Shown here piece by piece: positions 1 to 9,300 of a stretch of 9,884 nucleotides of DNA (position 1 is its first letter; the number at the start of each line of letters is the position of its first letter). The stretch spans positions 1 through 9,884 of the forward strand of contig CAJWBV010000016.1 of NCBI GenBank assembly GCA_913020275.1, in the 5' to 3' direction. Below the pieces are notes generated by a model. That model did not search any database. It was not told the DNA's origin and was given only the letters and a program-made list of their open reading frames with translations. Source of the stretch: an uncultured Rhodobiaceae bacterium (GTDB taxonomy: Bacteria > Pseudomonadota > Alphaproteobacteria > RS24). The position numbers and the translations under genes are program-made.

Positions 1-1027
<1,027 letters not shown>

Positions 1028-1034
1028 AGGCGGC

Positions 1035-1063
1035 TTGCCGCGCCGGTTCGCGCAAAGTACAAC
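1035..1063 (+). promoter_or_regulatory. Weak candidate promoter just upstream of tsaE-amgK
   Basis: TTGCCG at 1035-1040 and TACAAC at 1058-1063 are separated by 17 bases, each matching four of six sigma70-type consensus positions. Transcription would start at or within a base or two of the ATG at 1071. No clear Shine-Dalgarno sequence precedes that ATG (only AAAG at 1054-1057), so a leaderless transcript is possible. The match is modest and the gene may simply be read through from ahcY. Confidence 0.25.
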
Positions 1064-1070
1064 AATTTGC

Positions 1071-2645
1071 ATGGATACAGGCGATCAGAGCGATCTCGTC
1101 ATTGACGCAGACAATGAGTTTGCGTTGCAAAGATGCGCGTGCTGGCTCGCCGAAATATGCCAGCGCGGAGATCTTTTCTTTCTTTCCGGTGACCTCGGCG
1201 TGGGCAAGACCACGCTGGCGCGCGCCTTTATACAGGCGCTGGACGATCCGGATACGGTGGTGCCCAGCCCCAGTTTCACGCTGGTGCAACCTTACGATAC
1301 GCTGAAGGGCGCGCTCCTGCACGTAGATCTCTATCGCATAACGCAGCCGGATGAGGTGTATGAGTTGGGGCTGACTGATCATCAGGCAGACCATCAAAAA
1401 GGCGACCAAACAGAACCCATCATGCTTGTAGAATGGCCGGAAATTGGCAGCCATATTTTGCGGCGGCCAGATTTTACCGTCGCGATTTCACAAATTGGAA
1501 CGAGCGAACGACGCCGGCTTCGCATCACGGCGAAAACACCTGCGCGCCTTGAACCCTTGGCCGCCCTCCATGCGCGCGAGACCCGCCTTGTGACATTTCT
1601 TTCCAATGCCGAATGGTCGGGCGAGAATGCCACCCGCCGTCAAATTGCCGGTGATGCTTCAACGCGCCGCTATGAGAGGCTGCACCGAACCAATAAGAAA
1701 CCCGAAACCGCCGTGCTGATGGACTGGCACGCAGGCCCCGACGGGCCGCCGGTGGTTGACGGGCAGAGCTATTCAAAGCGTGCGCATTTGGCCGAGGCCG
1801 CCGACGCCTATTGCCGAATTTCGCGCCATCTCGCCGATTACGCGGTCGGCGTGCCGCAGATTTATTCGGCTGACGAGGGAGAAGGCTTTGTACTGCTGGA
1901 AGACCTTGGGACCCGCACGCTTGAGGTGATGGCGCATGAAAATGACGATGATTTGCCGGCTTTTTATCTGGAGGCGGTTGAAACGCTCATTCACCTTCAC
2001 GGGATGGGCGCGCCCGATTTTCTCCGCGCCTATGACAGCGATGTGATGGCGGTTGAAACCGGCCTGTTTCTGGACTGGTATCTGCCCGATCGTGGCATTG
2101 AAATTGCCCAGCCAGCGCGCCAGCAATGGATGGATATGTGGCGCGCGCTGGCACGCCTCAGCGATAGCGCGCCGCCGGTATGCGTGTTGCGCGATTTTCA
2201 CAGCGTCAACCTTTTGTGGCAGCCGCACAAGCAGGGGCGTCACCGCGTCGGCGTGATTGACGTGCAGGACGCGCTGGCGGGCCCGCCGGCGTATGACGTG
2301 GTTTCATTGTTGCAGGATGCGCGCATTGACGTACCGCGGCCCGTGTTCGACAGATGTTTGAACCATTATGTGCGGCGGCGCTTTGACACCGAGACGGGTG
2401 CTGCGCGGCGATTTCGCGAAGCGTTCGCCATATTGGGCCTGCAACGCAATTTGAAAATTGCCGGCATATTTGTCCGTCTGGCCTTGCGCGATAACAAGCC
2501 GCAATATCGGGCGCATTTGCCGCGTATCTTGGATTATGTGCAAACCAATTTGGCGCATGAGGCGGCAGCCCCGGTACGCGGTTGGCTGGAAACCCATGCA
2601 CCCGATTGGGCCGCCCGGATGAATGACCCGCAGGAGCCCGCCTGA
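1071..2645 (+). CDS. tsaE/amgK: Fusion of TsaE (tRNA t6A synthesis ATPase) and AmgK-like N-acetylmuramate/N-acetylglucosamine kinase
   Basis: This 524-residue protein joins two enzymes. Residues 1-160 are TsaE, the ATPase partner of TsaB and TsaD in making N6-threonylcarbamoyladenosine on tRNA. It shows the P-loop GDLGVGKT at 40-47, SPSFTL at 66-71, HVDLYR at 84-89 and VEWPE at 120-124. Residues 175-524 are a phosphotransferase of the aminoglycoside/choline kinase fold, with GDASTRRY at 194-201, LLEDLG at 275-280, catalytic LRDFHSVN at 373-380 (Asp375, Asn380) and metal-binding GVIDVQDA at 394-401 (Asp397). The LRDFH and IDVQDA forms and the adjoining murU favour AmgK, which phosphorylates the anomeric carbon of MurNAc or GlcNAc in peptidoglycan recycling. 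It should not be read as antibiotic resistance. An in-frame TTG at 984 lies inside ahcY, so ATG 1071 is preferred. TsaE has a small insertion at about 102-116. Similar fusions are known from other Alphaproteobacteria. The sugar substrate is inferred from motif and context. Confidence 0.9.
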   Translation: MDTGDQSDLVIDADNEFALQRCACWLAEICQRGDLFFLSGDLGVGKTTLARAFIQALDDPDTVVPSPSFTLVQPYDTLKGALLHVDLYRITQPDEVYELGLTDHQADHQKGDQTEPIMLVEWPEIGSHILRRPDFTVAISQIGTSERRRLRITAKTPARLEPLAALHARETRLVTFLSNAEWSGENATRRQIAGDASTRRYERLHRTNKKPETAVLMDWHAGPDGPPVVDGQSYSKRAHLAEAADAYCRISRHLADYAVGVPQIYSADEGEGFVLLEDLGTRTLEVMAHENDDDLPAFYLEAVETLIHLHGMGAPDFLRAYDSDVMAVETGLFLDWYLPDRGIEIAQPARQQWMDMWRALARLSDSAPPVCVLRDFHSVNLLWQPHKQGRHRVGVIDVQDALAGPPAYDVVSLLQDARIDVPRPVFDRCLNHYVRRRFDTETGAARRFREAFAILGLQRNLKIAGIFVRLALRDNKPQYRAHLPRILDYVQTNLAHEAAAPVRGWLETHAPDWAARMNDPQEPA

Positions 2646-3364
2646 TGTCGGCCCCGATAACCCATGCCATGGTACTGGCAGCCGGACTAGGAACGCGCAT
2701 GCGCGCGCGCGCCGAAGACCCGCCAAAGCCCCTCACGGAAATTGCCGGGCGGACATTGCTTGACCGCCTGCTCGACCGGCTGGAACACGCCGGTATGACC
2801 CGCATTGTTATCAATTTGCATCATAAAGCCGAGCGGATTAGCGATCATCTGGCACAACGCGACGGCGCTGAAATCGTCTATTCCGACGAGCGGACCGAGT
2901 TGTTGGAAACCGGTGGCGGGGTCAAAAAAGCCTTGCCGCTTTTGGGGCCCGATCCTTTCCTCGTCTGCAATGGGGATATTCTCTGGCAGGAAAATGCCGA
3001 TATTCTGGCTGCGTTAAGCGCGGGCTTTGATGCGGCGCGCATGGATGCCCTGCTGATGCTGGCTCCGCTTTCCGCCTGCACCGGATATGACGGGCAGGGC
3101 GACTTTGACCAACATGCGGATGGCCGGTTGACGCGCCGGCAGGGTGAGCAAGCGCCTTTTGTTTTCGGCGGGGTGCAGGTTCTGTCACCTGCCGCTTTCG
3201 AGGCCACACCCAATGGCGCGTTTTCCCTCAATCATATTTATGACAGCGCCGCTGCGACCGGCAGGCTTTATGGCGAGGTACTGGACGGGCGATGGATGCA
3301 TGTCGGCACGCCCGAAGGCGTGCATGCGGCACAAGAAGTTCTGGCGTCCGGCCTCTCCAATTGA
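2645..3364 (+). CDS. murU: N-acetylmuramate alpha-1-phosphate uridylyltransferase (MurU-type sugar nucleotidyltransferase)
   Basis: MurU transfers UMP from UTP to MurNAc-1-phosphate, giving UDP-MurNAc. This is the step after AmgK in the recycling route that bypasses MurA, the fosfomycin target. The 239-residue length fits the family. Visible motifs are the nucleotide-binding LAAGLGTRMR at 11-20, PPKPL at 26-30 with the conserved Lys28, ETGGGVKKAL at 88-97, the metal-binding NGDILW at 109-114 (Asp111) and the C-terminal WMHVGTPEGVHAA. These suit MurU better than longer sugar-1-phosphate transferases with left-handed helix domains. The ATG overlaps the TGA of tsaE-amgK by one base (TGATG), and AGGAG at 2632-2636 lies eight bases upstream, so the two genes are probably translationally coupled. 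MupP, the phosphatase that supplies MurNAc in this route, is not in the window. Confidence 0.9.
   Translation: MSAPITHAMVLAAGLGTRMRARAEDPPKPLTEIAGRTLLDRLLDRLEHAGMTRIVINLHHKAERISDHLAQRDGAEIVYSDERTELLETGGGVKKALPLLGPDPFLVCNGDILWQENADILAALSAGFDAARMDALLMLAPLSACTGYDGQGDFDQHADGRLTRRQGEQAPFVFGGVQVLSPAAFEATPNGAFSLNHIYDSAAATGRLYGEVLDGRWMHVGTPEGVHAAQEVLASGLSN
2693..2712. repeat. 20-bp alternating purine-pyrimidine tract containing six GC dinucleotides
   Basis: The bases alternate purine and pyrimidine without a break from 2693 to 2712, and 2701-2712 is (GC)6. The tract lies inside the codons of the MurU nucleotide-binding motif (TRMRARA). Such tracts can adopt left-handed DNA and can slip during replication, but here the bases are also constrained by the protein. 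Confidence 0.6.
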
Positions 3365-3391
3365 ACGCGCCTCCGGCGGCTGTGATATAAT
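3361..3391 (+). promoter_or_regulatory. Extended -10 promoter in front of addB, spaced for a leaderless transcript
   Basis: TGATATAAT at 3383-3391 is a perfect extended -10 element (TGn followed by consensus TATAAT). A weak -35-like TTGAAC lies at 3361-3366 with a long 19-base spacer, but extended -10 promoters need little from the -35 box. Only six bases separate the -10 box from the addB ATG at 3398, so transcription would begin at or next to the start codon. No Shine-Dalgarno sequence is seen before that ATG. The -10 match is direct observation. Promoter activity is inferred. Confidence 0.5.
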
Positions 3392-3397
3392 GGCCGA

Positions 3398-5575
3398 ATG
3401 CCCGATTCTTCCAGCCCGCGCCTATTTACCATCGCGCCCGGACAGCATTTTCTAAGCACGCTGGCCGCAACGCTGATTGATGATGCGGCGCGCAACCGGC
3501 TTTTTGCGGGCCGCGCCTTGGAAGATATTTTGCTGCTCTTGCCCACGCGTCGGGCGGTGCGCGAAATTTCAGACATTTTTTTGCAATTGGCCCGGGCGCG
3601 CGGGCGCGATGCGATTTTGCTGCCGGAAATTTCCACGCTGGGTGACATTACCGAAACCGGCTATGAAACCGCGATGCTGGGTGAACTGAGCGCCGATGCG
3701 CTGGAAGAGCCGCCCCAAATCGCACCGCAGGAACGCCATTTCCAGATGATGAATATGATCGCGCGCTGGGCCGATGCAGGTGGGGTGAAGCTCGATACGG
3801 GGCGCATGTCGGCATTGGCGCGGGAGTTGGAAACCCTGCTCGACAATGCCCAGAACGAACAGGTGGATCTGGCCGGATTGTCCGACCTTGTGCCCGACGA
3901 ATTGGCCGATAACTGGCAACAAACGCTGGAACATTTGTCGATTATCACGCAATCATGGCCGCTTTATCTGGAAAGCCAGCAACGCCTTGACCCGACAGAC
4001 CGCCGCAACCGGCTGATGGCGCGGCTGGCCGATAGCTGGCAAAACTCCCCGCCAAGCCAAGCCGTCATCGCTGCCGGTTCGACGGGTTCCATTCGCGCCA
4101 CGGCGCGATTGCTAAAGGTCGTGGCGCATTTGCCCGAAGGGTGTGTTGTGTTGCCCGGGCTCGACACACATATGCGCGCGGGCATGCATGAACAATTGCG
4201 CCATGATGCGGCGCATCCACAATCAGCTCTGGCAGCGCTGCTGCATGAGATGAAAGCGTCGGTGGGGGATGTCGCCGACTGGCCGGGCAGTCAACCGGCA
4301 TCGGCGCGAACACGTCATATTTTGACCGCGCTCAATCCGGTGCCTTTAACGGCGGAGTGGGCGTCAGAAAAAGCCGATACCCCACCCGACGCGACCCAAG
4401 ACATGTCCGGTATGACCCTGCTTGAGGCCCCCGACCCGCGCGCCGAGGCCGGTGCCATTGCGCTGGCCATGCGCGGTGTGCTGGAAACGCCTTCAAAAAC
4501 TGCGGCGCTGGTGACACCGGACCGACGGCTGGCGCGGCGTGTCGCGGTCGAGTTGCGGCGCTGGAATATAGAGGTTGATGATTCCGCCGGTCGCGCGCTT
4601 GCCAACACGCCGCTGGCGCAATTCATGCGGCTTGTGAATGACATGTGTGTCCGCAATTTCGCGCCTGTGCCACTCTTGGCCGTACTCAAGCACCCGCTGA
4701 CCTGTCTGGGGCGCACGCGGGGGGCGTTGTTGGGAGATGTGCGCCAGCTCGAGCGCAAATTTTTAAGGGGGCCGCGCCCGGGCGGTGGACTGGAGGGCTT
4801 ACAGGCACTGATGGATAGAGACAAAGTCAGTGATGCGAGGCCCCGCGTCCTGTTGGCAGAGCTTGAGCGCGCTGTGCAGCCGCTTGTTGACCTGCCTGAC
4901 CCGGCGGCGCTTGATGCGCGCCTTGATGCGCTGGAGGCAACGTGTCGCGCTTTAATGGTTCGGCCCGATACGCCCGCCGATAGGGTTCTGGAAGTCGACC
5001 CGCATGGCGCAGACATTGCCGCATTTTTCGAGGGCTTGCGAGAACATGCGGGCCTTTGCGTGGCCATTCCGCACCAAGACTGGCCGGCTCTGTTCGATTT
5101 GTGGGTTGCGCGTCCTGTGGTGCGCGACCGACCGCCGGGCGAAAGCAGGCTGTTTATCTGGGGCCTGCTGGAAGCGCGTCTGATGCAGGCCGATCTGATG
5201 GTGCTGGGCGGGCTGAATGAGGGCGATTGGCCCAAACTGCCGGAAACCGGACCTTGGCTGTCGCGCCCGATGCGGGCGCAATTGGGTCTGTCTGCGCCCG
5301 AACGCAGAATAGGACAGGCTGCACATGATTTTGTGCAGGCTGCCAGCGGCCCCAGAGTATTGTTGACGCGCGCCGGTAAAATAGACGGCACGCCGACGGT
5401 CGCCGCGCGGTGGTTGCGGCGCATTAGACTTTGTGCGGAAAACTGCCGCGCGATGAAGGAAGCAGGCTTCTGGAAATCTGGACAGCGCTCGACACGGGCC
5501 CGAATGCGCCGCAACCTGTTGCGCGCGCACAATATGCACCGCCTGTGTCGGCGCGACCCGCGCAATTATCCGTGA
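3398..5575 (+). CDS. addB: Double-strand break repair protein AddB, N-terminal helicase-like part (frame ends early through a frameshift)
   Basis: AddB is the non-motor subunit of the AddAB helicase-nuclease, which resects broken DNA ends for RecA loading. About 677 residues of this frame (to about base 5428) read as alphaproteobacterial-type AddB: LLLPTRRAVREI at 46-57, AAGSTGSIRATARLL at 225-239, LVTPDRRLARRVAVELRRW at 371-389, DDSAGRALANTP at 394-405, LGGLNEGDWPKLPETGPWLS at 603-622 and KIDGTPTVAARWL at 661-673. There is no Walker A GxGK[ST] near the N-terminus, which fits a subunit with an inactive helicase domain. The last 48 or so residues, to the stop at 5573-5575, are arginine-rich and unlike AddB because the true frame has moved to the one used by the next entry. 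ATG 3398 starts 33 bases after murU without a Shine-Dalgarno sequence. Confidence 0.9.
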   Translation: MPDSSSPRLFTIAPGQHFLSTLAATLIDDAARNRLFAGRALEDILLLLPTRRAVREISDIFLQLARARGRDAILLPEISTLGDITETGYETAMLGELSADALEEPPQIAPQERHFQMMNMIARWADAGGVKLDTGRMSALARELETLLDNAQNEQVDLAGLSDLVPDELADNWQQTLEHLSIITQSWPLYLESQQRLDPTDRRNRLMARLADSWQNSPPSQAVIAAGSTGSIRATARLLKVVAHLPEGCVVLPGLDTHMRAGMHEQLRHDAAHPQSALAALLHEMKASVGDVADWPGSQPASARTRHILTALNPVPLTAEWASEKADTPPDATQDMSGMTLLEAPDPRAEAGAIALAMRGVLETPSKTAALVTPDRRLARRVAVELRRWNIEVDDSAGRALANTPLAQFMRLVNDMCVRNFAPVPLLAVLKHPLTCLGRTRGALLGDVRQLERKFLRGPRPGGGLEGLQALMDRDKVSDARPRVLLAELERAVQPLVDLPDPAALDARLDALEATCRALMVRPDTPADRVLEVDPHGADIAAFFEGLREHAGLCVAIPHQDWPALFDLWVARPVVRDRPPGESRLFIWGLLEARLMQADLMVLGGLNEGDWPKLPETGPWLSRPMRAQLGLSAPERRIGQAAHDFVQAASGPRVLLTRAGKIDGTPTVAARWLRRIRLCAENCRAMKEAGFWKSGQRSTRARMRRNLLRAHNMHRLCRRDPRNYP
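5428..5445 (+). other. addB: Site of the apparent -1 frameshift inside addB
   Basis: AddB-like protein leaves one frame after RWLRRIR and resumes in the -1 frame from about LCGKLPRDEGSRLLEIW. The second frame has a TAG at 5425-5427 and is open from 5428, so the change must lie after that base and most likely before about 5445. The span 3398-6390 is 2993 bases, one short of a multiple of three, as expected if a single base is missing. Candidate spots are the TTT run at 5430-5432 and the AAAA run at 5439-5442. A sequencing or assembly error and a recent mutation both fit. Confidence 0.8.
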
Positions 5576-6390
5576 CGCAAATCGAAACGCTGATCCGCGA
5601 CCCTTATGCGCTTTATGCCCGAAAAGTGTTGGGCTTGCGTGAATGGGAGCCGGTGGACGGCCCGCTTCTGGCAACCCATCGCGGCACATTTTTGCACGCT
5701 ATCTTTGAAAATCTGGTGCGCAATAATGGCGGCAGCTTTCCCGAGGATATGCCCGATGCGATGATGCAAACGGCGGAAAAACTAGCCGGAGAAATGCCTG
5801 GCGGGGCGATGGTTCTGGATTTCTGGCGCGCGCGCCTGCTCGCGCTGGCCGACTGGTTCGGCACTTATGAGCGCGACCGCGAATATCAGGCGACCCAGGT
5901 GTGGGTCGAGGCTCAAGGCCAATTATGCTGGGACATTGCCGGCGCACCCTTCACGCTGACCGCCAAGGCCGATCGTATCGACAAACGCGCCGACGGCACT
6001 TACCGGATTATTGATTATAAAACCGGCCAGCCGCCGACCCAGCGCGCGATCAACAATCATATTGCGGTTCAGATGACCCTTGAGGCGGCCATGGCCGAGC
6101 GCGGCGCCTTTGCCGGCGAAGGGGTGCGCGCCGGTGAGGTTTCGGATGTTGAATATCTGCAATTGTCGGGCCGCTATCCGCCGGGGCGGGCGCGCGCCGT
6201 CAAGCTCGAAGCCGGTTTGTTTGGCGCAACCCTTGAAAGCGTTGAAAACCTCATCGCCGCCTATCGCGATGCGGACAAGCCGTATATTTCACAAGCCCGG
6301 CCCAATTTGATCAATTTTGAAAGCCGCTATGACCACCTTGCCCGCGTTGATGAATGGCGCGCCAATTTGCGTGGCGGAGAAGACGCATGA
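5431..6390 (+). CDS. addB: AddB, C-terminal nuclease part (continuation of the frameshifted gene)
   Basis: This frame carries the RecB-type PD-(D/E)XK nuclease domain of AddB, which cuts one of the two unwound strands. Counting from the TTG at 5431, it shows LSVTQIETLIRDPYALYARK at 46-65, RGTFLHAIFENL at 84-95 with a conserved His, KADRID at 179-184 (Asp181), IIDYKTG at 193-199 (Asp195, Lys197) and Gln214 in VQMTLEA. These active-site residues are all present. No good start codon or Shine-Dalgarno sequence lies near the 5' end, and the first 145 bases overlap the tail of the other addB frame. It is therefore best read as the rest of one gene of about 997 codons. The C-terminus (DEWRANLRGGEDA) overlaps the addA start. 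The C-terminal iron-sulfur cysteine cluster of Bacillus AddB is not seen. Intact motifs argue that the frameshift is recent or artefactual. Confidence 0.88.
   Translation: MCGKLPRDEGSRLLEIWTALDTGPNAPQPVARAQYAPPVSARPAQLSVTQIETLIRDPYALYARKVLGLREWEPVDGPLLATHRGTFLHAIFENLVRNNGGSFPEDMPDAMMQTAEKLAGEMPGGAMVLDFWRARLLALADWFGTYERDREYQATQVWVEAQGQLCWDIAGAPFTLTAKADRIDKRADGTYRIIDYKTGQPPTQRAINNHIAVQMTLEAAMAERGAFAGEGVRAGEVSDVEYLQLSGRYPPGRARAVKLEAGLFGATLESVENLIAAYRDADKPYISQARPNLINFESRYDHLARVDEWRANLRGGEDA
6376..6379 (+). promoter_or_regulatory. Ribosome binding site that decides the addA start
   Basis: GGAG lies seven bases upstream of the ATG at 6387. It supports that start over the upstream in-frame ATG at 6354, which would add an arginine-rich peptide (MARQFAWRRRR) read from inside addB. 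Confidence 0.6.
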
Positions 6391-9300
6391 AGGCGGTCGC
6401 GCAAGCCTCCGCTTCGGCTTGGGTGAGTGCCAATGCGGGTTCGGGCAAAACATACGTGCTGGTAACGCGGCTGGTGGCGCTGATGCTTTCCGGCGTGGCA
6501 CCGGAAAAACTTCTGTGTCTGACCTATACACGCAGCGCAGCGGCTGAAATGCAAGAGCGCCTGTTTGCGCTTTTGTCTGACTGGACGCTCATGTCGGATG
6601 CGAAACTGGCCGCGGAAATCGAAGCGCGCCTTGAAATGACGCCGGACGCGCAAAACTTGCGGCTGGCGCGAACGCTGTTTGCCCGCGCGCTGGAAACACC
6701 GGGGGGGTTGCGTATTCAGACCATTCACGGATTTTGTGAATCCGTTCTCAAACGCTTCCCGATTGAGGCCGGCCTGTCGCCCCAGTTCAAATTGTTGGAC
6801 GAGCAGCAGGCGCGCGCGATGCAGGCCGATCTCGTGCGTGCCCAGATCAATACCGACGATCCGGAGCGGCGCGCCTCGATTGCGCGGCTCACGCGCCATC
6901 TCGCCGAAGATGCCATGGCGCGTCTGGCGGGGGATATTCTCAATCATCGCGACAAGTTTCCCGCCAATGACGCGATAGAGGCGCGGCTTGAAAATATTGC
7001 CCGGTCGATGGATTTGCCGGATTGGGCTTTTGATTTAGAAGCGCTTTTGCGCGCCCATGCCGAAGCCTATCTGCCGGACGTGACACCCCTTATTCAGGCA
7101 TTGTCGCAAGCCTCGGCCAAATCGGATCGCGCGCAAGGCGAACGCCTGGAAAGCTGGGCCGAACGCGCCCGCGGCGGCGCGCATGCCAGCGCTTGGCCGT
7201 TTCTTGAGAGCGTTTTCATGACCAAAGAAGGAAACCCGCGTGCGCGGCTTGTAACAGCCGCATTTGCGGGCGCTCACGCGTCCGTCGCCGAGGCGTTGAT
7301 ACATCAGGCCGACGATATCGCGGTATTGCGCAATCGCCTGAACGCGGCGCAGGCGCTGGCGCTGACGGGCGACATTTACCGCTTTGCGGCTGACCTCATC
7401 ACCGCTTACGAGACGGCAAAAACCCGCCTTGGCGTGCTCGATTATGACGACCTGATTGTCTGCACCAACCGGCTGCTCAATTCGCGCTCTGCGACCCAAT
7501 GGGTTTTGTTCAAAATCGACCGCGGGCTTGAGCATATTCTGGTGGACGAAGCCCAAGACACCAGTCCGGCCCAATGGCAGGTTATCGCTGCTCTGGCGGA
7601 GGAGTTTTTTGCCGGTGATGCCGCCCATGCCGAACCCCGAACCGTGTTCGCCGTCGGCGATGAAAAGCAGTCGATCTACAGTTTTCAGGGGGCTGACCCG
7701 GCAGGGTTTGAAAAAATGCGCGCCCATTTCGCCGAGAAAACAGAGGCCGCGGGCGGCACGATGAATTTTGTGCCGTTGATCGAGTCGCGCCGGTCTGCGC
7801 CCGAAATTCTGGCCGCGGTGGATTTGGTGTTTGCCGAACCCGCCCGCGCCGAGGGGCTGATGGCCGCTGGCACGCCGGTTCACCACATTCCCCACCGCCT
7901 GAAAGACGCCGGCTATGTCGAGCTGTGGGAACCCGAAGCCGTGGAGACGCCCGATACGGATTTGCAAATATGGGAGGTGCCCGATGCGATGCCGGATGAA
8001 ACCGCGCGCCGCAAACTTGCCCGACGCATTGCCGCTAAAATTTCCGGCCTGATTAATGCACCCGACAGTCAGGTGACGCCCGGCGACATTTTAATCCTTG
8101 TGCGCCGCCGCGATGCTTTTGTCGAAGACATGATACGCGCCCTCAAACAGGAGACCCCGCCCATTGAGGTGGCCGGTGCCGACCGCATGAATGTTATGGC
8201 GCAAATCGCGGTGAAAGATTTGCTGGCGGGCGCAGAATTTGCCCTTAACAGCGATGATGATTTGGCGCTGGCCTGTTTTCTGCGTTCACCGCTTGGCGGG
8301 GTCGGCGAGCATGATCTGTTTGCTCTCGCGCATGGGCGGTCGGGCAGTTTGTGGCGGTCGCTGGTTGCAGCATCTGACAGTGAAAATGCCGCGCCTGTTT
8401 TGCGCGCCGCGCGCCAGCGGCTCGACTGGTTGCGCCGCGAGGCGGATTATTTGCCGCCTTATGATTATTTTGCGCGGTTTTTGAGCGAGCAGGGCGCGCA
8501 TGCGGCACTGAGCGCGCGCCTTGGCGTTGAGATTAACGACCCGATCGGCGAATTGCTGAACCTTGCGCTCGCCTATGAAAGCCAGCAGGTGCCCTCGCTT
8601 CAGGGTTTTTTGCACTGGCTGGCGCAAGGCGAACAAAGCCTCAAGCGCGATATGGATGTGCAAACCCACGCCGTGCGGGTGATGACGGTGCACGGGGCCA
8701 AGGGGCTGGAAGCGCCAATTGTGTTTTTGCCGGATACTTGCGCCAATCCGGTGGGGCATCGGCCGCAAAGTGCCGGGCTCTATTTTGCCGCTGACGGCGA
8801 TGTGCTGTGGCGCGCCAATGCCGATATGCGCGATGAATATGGCAAAGAACTGCAAGACCGTCTTGATGCTGATAACCTCGAAGAATCACGCCGCCTGCTC
8901 TATGTCGCCATGACCCGCGCGCGCGACCGCCTCTATGTCGGGGGCTATTTGAACAAGCGCGGCACGCCGCCATCTGCCGAAACCTGGTATGCCTATTTGC
9001 ACGCAAGTTTGGGAACAGATGACAATAAAAGCCAAGATGCGGACGGGCGCACGATTTGGTCGCTGGGCGATGAGGCCCGCGCAGGCCCGCAACGCAATGC
9101 GCCGAGTGAACCGCCCACGCAATCGCCGGATGTGCCCGCATGGGCGCGCATACCGGCCGCGCGCGGGCCCTCGGCGGTGAAAAAAATATCGCCCTCGCAA
9201 TTGCGCCCGCTCGCACCCGCAGCGTCCAAAACACAGGAAGAAAAACCGGATGAAAAACCAACAGGCGGGCTGGATGCGCGGGTGTTTGGAACCCATGTGC

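Noticed and set aside
1590..2645. Aminoglycoside resistance phosphotransferase
   Set aside because: The fold is the same, but the LRDFHSVN and GVIDVQDA motifs, the TsaE fusion and the adjoining murU point to AmgK-type sugar kinase activity rather than antibiotic modification.
5435..5445. Programmed -1 frameshift signal in addB (GGAAAAC)
   Set aside because: The heptamer does not fit X XXY YYZ because its first three bases are not identical, and no strong downstream hairpin is evident.
4315..5565. Long antisense open frame of 416 codons opposite addB
   Set aside because: Its product is rich in Arg, Ser and Ala with no recognisable motif, and it lies wholly opposite conserved AddB coding sequence. 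High GC at third codon positions removes stops on the other strand, so this is a shadow.
6354..6386. Upstream ATG start for addA at 6354
   Set aside because: It lacks a well-placed SD and adds an Arg-rich peptide inside addB. ATG 6387 has GGAG seven bases upstream and the usual ATGA overlap.
7035..7967. Antisense open frame of 310 codons opposite addA, and a similar one at 8641-9534
   Set aside because: Both lie opposite conserved helicase or nuclease motifs of AddA and have low-complexity, Arg/His-rich products. They are explained as shadows of GC-rich coding DNA.
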